In this document: positions 12,487 through 14,744 of the stretch, one piece after another
How the letters are laid out: every line of letters starts with the position of its first letter
How positions within the stretch are numbered: position 1 is the stretch's first letter
Origin: Hondaea fermentalgiana
Lineage: Eukaryota; Sar; Bigyra; Thraustochytrida; Thraustochytriidae
DNA: 14,744 nt
NCBI GenBank assembly: GCA_014084085.1
Contig: NPFB01000095.1
Location: forward strand, 275,791-290,534
Direction: 5' to 3'
Position numbers and translations under genes: made by a program
The notes under the pieces: model-generated
Told to the model about the DNA's origin: nothing
The model's input: the letters and a program-made list of their open reading frames with translations, nothing else
The model's database searches: none

Positions 12487-14744
12487 TCAGCGAGCGGTCC
12501 TGATGCGCTCGATGAGCTCCTTGTAAAAGGCCTCTGCCAGGTACCGGCGACGCTGGAAAGGCATGGATTCTTTCTCCTTGAAGAGATGCTTGGCCGATGC
12601 CGGAGCAGCGTCAATGTATGCGGAGAAATTGGCAAACCCAGGACGATTCGGATCACTCTCGTGCACAACCAAAATAGGTTTCTCCTCTTGCAATGCCGTC
12701 TCCAGCTCCATGATCACCGCGCCCTCGAACACAGTCTTGGATAGGAAAAGAACATAGCACTTGGACTCTCGGATGCCTTGCTTCATTTCATCTTCTGCGA
12801 GGTTGCCCTCGGCCTCCTGGTCGATCCAGACACGAAGTCCACGGTTCTGAAGCTTGTCCGCCATGAGATTGCAAGCATCGCCTGCGTCATACTGGCGATG
12901 ACTCAGAAAGACGTGGTAACTGAGCTCAGCAGCCAGCGGGATATTCGCCTGTTCCACACTTCCCGTGTCCTTTTCGTCTTCGGTCAATGAACCATCCTCG
13001 AAGAACGGGTCAAAATCGGCGACCAGAGCATTGCCAACGCCGACTGACGCGACCTCAGCGACCTCGGCCTTGCGAGCGCCGACCAAGTAACCGTACTCGA
13101 CCCGAATGGAAGAATTGCGGGGTGACTGCAGGTGCAGTTGCCAGGGTAAATCCTTGAAAACGGCGTCACGAGCGCCGCGAAACATGCTGATGAGCGTCTT
13201 GAGCGTGCTAGCCGGGTCTCGTGTTCCGGGCACCATGATGAGCCGAATCTGATTGCTTCGTTCTTCCAACGCAAACTCCGACAAACCAAAACGAATAATG
13301 GCCTTGTGTCCGGCGAGGCGTGGGGCACCCCATCCCGTGCTCACGTCGCCACTGTGCTTGGCGCAAAGCGAGAGAAGAAGCGCAAAGACTCCGTCTGGAA
13401 GAAAGAACTCGGAAAAGTCCAACACGCAGGTGAGCCCGCTCTGAACGCTTGCAACGTCTTGTTCGAGTTTGCGGTCCGTCGAGTTCTTGAGCAGACTGCT
13501 CACCAAGAAAAGCGCCTCGTCTTGGCGGCCCCTCGTCAGCGCCTCTTCTGGAAACGCCCAGTTTGACAACAGCATCGTCTCGTCCATGAACTCCCGCAGA
13601 TAGTCGACTTCTTCGTCATTCCACAGAAACCTCAACAGACTGAGCGTGGCGATGCCGCGTTTACGCAGCACCGCAAAGTCTTTCTTGAGACCAGCGTTCT
13701 GCAGTTCACGACTGTAGTGCATCTGCTTGACGTGGATCTTGTCCGCAATCACGCGCGAAAGCTTGTCCAGAAGCCACTGCGGGTTTAGAACGACCTTGTC
13801 GTGCAAGGTGTCTGTTGCGCGGAGATGGACGAGCATGCCGAGCTCGTGGAAGAAGCTCAAGAGCTCGTCGGTCTGATCACCGGCGTGGTACTTGGTCGCG
13901 AGTTCTTGCGCTGTATCAAAGGGCACATGATCGCGGTCCAGCTTCAGCAGGTCGTCCAACACCTTGAGCCAGCGCAGCGAGATTTTCCGCGAGACGGTCT
14001 CGAGCGACGATGCGCTTGCTTCGACAGCAGCGCGCAATTCCGAGGCACGATTTGGCTCGGGGCTCATGTTGTCGATAGGAAAGAAGCTCAAGCTTGCTAT
14101 CGAGTTTGGCACGATGTTTTCGTTTTCGTGAACAGGTAGATTTTCGACGAGGATATCATCCACCTCGTTGACGTCAATTGACGCCTGGTCATAGTGCGTG
14201 CCCACGAGAATGATGGGTGCAGTCGGCGCATGCAGCTTGATCGAGTTGAGCCAAAAAGAAAGGTACTCCACGGCTTGGTCTTGCTTGATGAGGAGTTCTT
14301 GCATGTCGAAGACGACCATGAAGACGCCGCCCTCGCGCGTGAGGAAAATGTGGTGCAGCGCGTAAAAGACGTCCTGGCCCGCATAGTCCCAGATCGTAAA
14401 GATGATCTTCTGGCCCGACTGCGTCTTGCCGGCCATGTTGCTGATCTCCGCCATGTCGAATCGTCGCGCCACCTCGGCCTCGGGCACCAGTTCCACCTGC
14501 ACCTCTGCCGCGAAAGGCCGCGCGGCAGAAGAACGTCGGCGTCCAAAGACGGCATTTGAAATGCCTTGGGAGACGCGCCTGGGCAGCGATTGCCTCTTCT
14601 TGCTTCTGGGTCGCTCCGCTTGCACGGCCATGCGCAGCGCCGCCACGCGGTACGCCTGGCGTTCAAAGCCGCTGTCGAATTCCTCTTCCCGCCACGACTC
14701 TGCATCGGTGCGCTTGAGCTCGACGCCCAACGTCGAGATGTGCT
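12487..14744 (-). CDS. Roc-COR-TIR (Roco family) protein, N-terminus beyond window
   Basis: Partial gene: the frame stays open to the right edge, and the first possible start inside (TTG, 14730) is not a plausible eukaryotic start. Residues are numbered here with that TTG codon as residue 1. The edge enters in switch I of a Roc GTPase (HISTLGVEL). Next come about 100 residues with a basic stretch (about 41-69), then G3 WDYAGQ (114-119) and G4 GTHYD (177-181). The P-loop must lie off the edge. COR follows at about 248-545 (VVLNPQWLLDKL is typical). A C-terminal TIR domain spans about 603-742: SYHVFLSHRQYDAGDAC, LRVWIDQE, KCYVLFLSK, and VIMELETAL, where E675 aligns with the catalytic Glu of NAD-cleaving TIRs such as SARM1. 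Roco proteins are dimer-regulated GTPases. Nucleotide-controlled TIR signalling or NAD cleavage is inference. Leucine-rich repeats, if any, would be off the window. Confidence 0.9.
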   Translation of the reverse strand, partial: HISTLGVELKRTDAESWREEEFDSGFERQAYRVAALRMAVQAERPRSKKRQSLPRRVSQGISNAVFGRRRSSAARPFAAEVQVELVPEAEVARRFDMAEISNMAGKTQSGQKIIFTIWDYAGQDVFYALHHIFLTREGGVFMVVFDMQELLIKQDQAVEYLSFWLNSIKLHAPTAPIILVGTHYDQASIDVNEVDDILVENLPVHENENIVPNSIASLSFFPIDNMSPEPNRASELRAAVEASASSLETVSRKISLRWLKVLDDLLKLDRDHVPFDTAQELATKYHAGDQTDELLSFFHELGMLVHLRATDTLHDKVVLNPQWLLDKLSRVIADKIHVKQMHYSRELQNAGLKKDFAVLRKRGIATLSLLRFLWNDEEVDYLREFMDETMLLSNWAFPEEALTRGRQDEALFLVSSLLKNSTDRKLEQDVASVQSGLTCVLDFSEFFLPDGVFALLLSLCAKHSGDVSTGWGAPRLAGHKAIIRFGLSEFALEERSNQIRLIMVPGTRDPASTLKTLISMFRGARDAVFKDLPWQLHLQSPRNSSIRVEYGYLVGARKAEVAEVASVGVGNALVADFDPFFEDGSLTEDEKDTGSVEQANIPLAAELSYHVFLSHRQYDAGDACNLMADKLQNRGLRVWIDQEAEGNLAEDEMKQGIRESKCYVLFLSKTVFEGAVIMELETALQEEKPILVVHESDPNRPGFANFSAYIDAAPASAKHLFKEKESMPFQRRRYLAEAFYKELIERIRTAR

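Noticed and set aside
14728..14730. TTG at 14730 as the start of the Roco gene
   Set aside because: The frame continues to the window edge through HIST of switch I, so this is an internal leucine codon.

Overview
The window looks like nuclear DNA of an intron-poor, fairly GC-rich protist. It holds five long genes, each readable as a single uninterrupted ATG-to-stop frame (the fifth runs off the right edge). Their domain content is eukaryotic: degenerate WW modules, calponin homology, an AlkB-type dioxygenase, ankyrin repeats with a nuclear signal and SUMO-interacting motif, and Roc-COR-TIR. Single-exon genes, CEP164-like WW modules (suggesting a flagellated cell) and a Roc-COR-TIR protein would fit a stramenopile such as a thraustochytrid. 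That placement is inference; no rRNA, tRNA or organelle marker is present to settle it.

Layout. 1-919: spacer, very GC-rich to about 400, no supported gene. 920-4321 (-): 1133-residue protein with a series of degenerate CEP164-like WW modules and acidic tracts. 4322-4924: spacer with a small hairpin against the WW start codon. 4925-6028 (-): 367-residue transgelin/calponin-type protein with an N-terminal CH domain and an unusual 'GSYGVM' repeat. 6029-7061: divergent promoter region with a perfect 16-bp tandem duplication carrying CACGTG and a (GAY)10 tract. 7062-8396 (+): AlkB-like Fe(II)/2-oxoglutarate dioxygenase with a long basic, low-complexity N-terminus. 8397-8917: spacer between convergent genes. 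8918-11842 (-): 974-residue, mostly disordered nuclear-type ankyrin protein with an unrecognised C-terminal domain. 11843-12486: ankyrin-gene leader with a TATA box and a 23-bp palindrome near the ATG, plus the Roco 3' region. 12487-14744 (-): C-terminal part of a Roc-COR-TIR protein; its P-loop and anything N-terminal lie beyond the right edge.

The genes do not form an operon or an obvious pathway; each has its own spacer. Two encode cytoskeleton-type proteins (WW/CEP164-like and CH). The AlkB-like and ankyrin/SIM proteins look nucleic-acid or nucleus associated. The Roc-COR-TIR protein looks like a signalling or NAD-cleaving device. The most distinctive items are the Roc-COR-TIR protein with a large basic insertion between switch I and switch II, the WW-module array, the SIM-ankyrin protein with an unknown C-terminal domain, and the palindrome near that gene's start codon.
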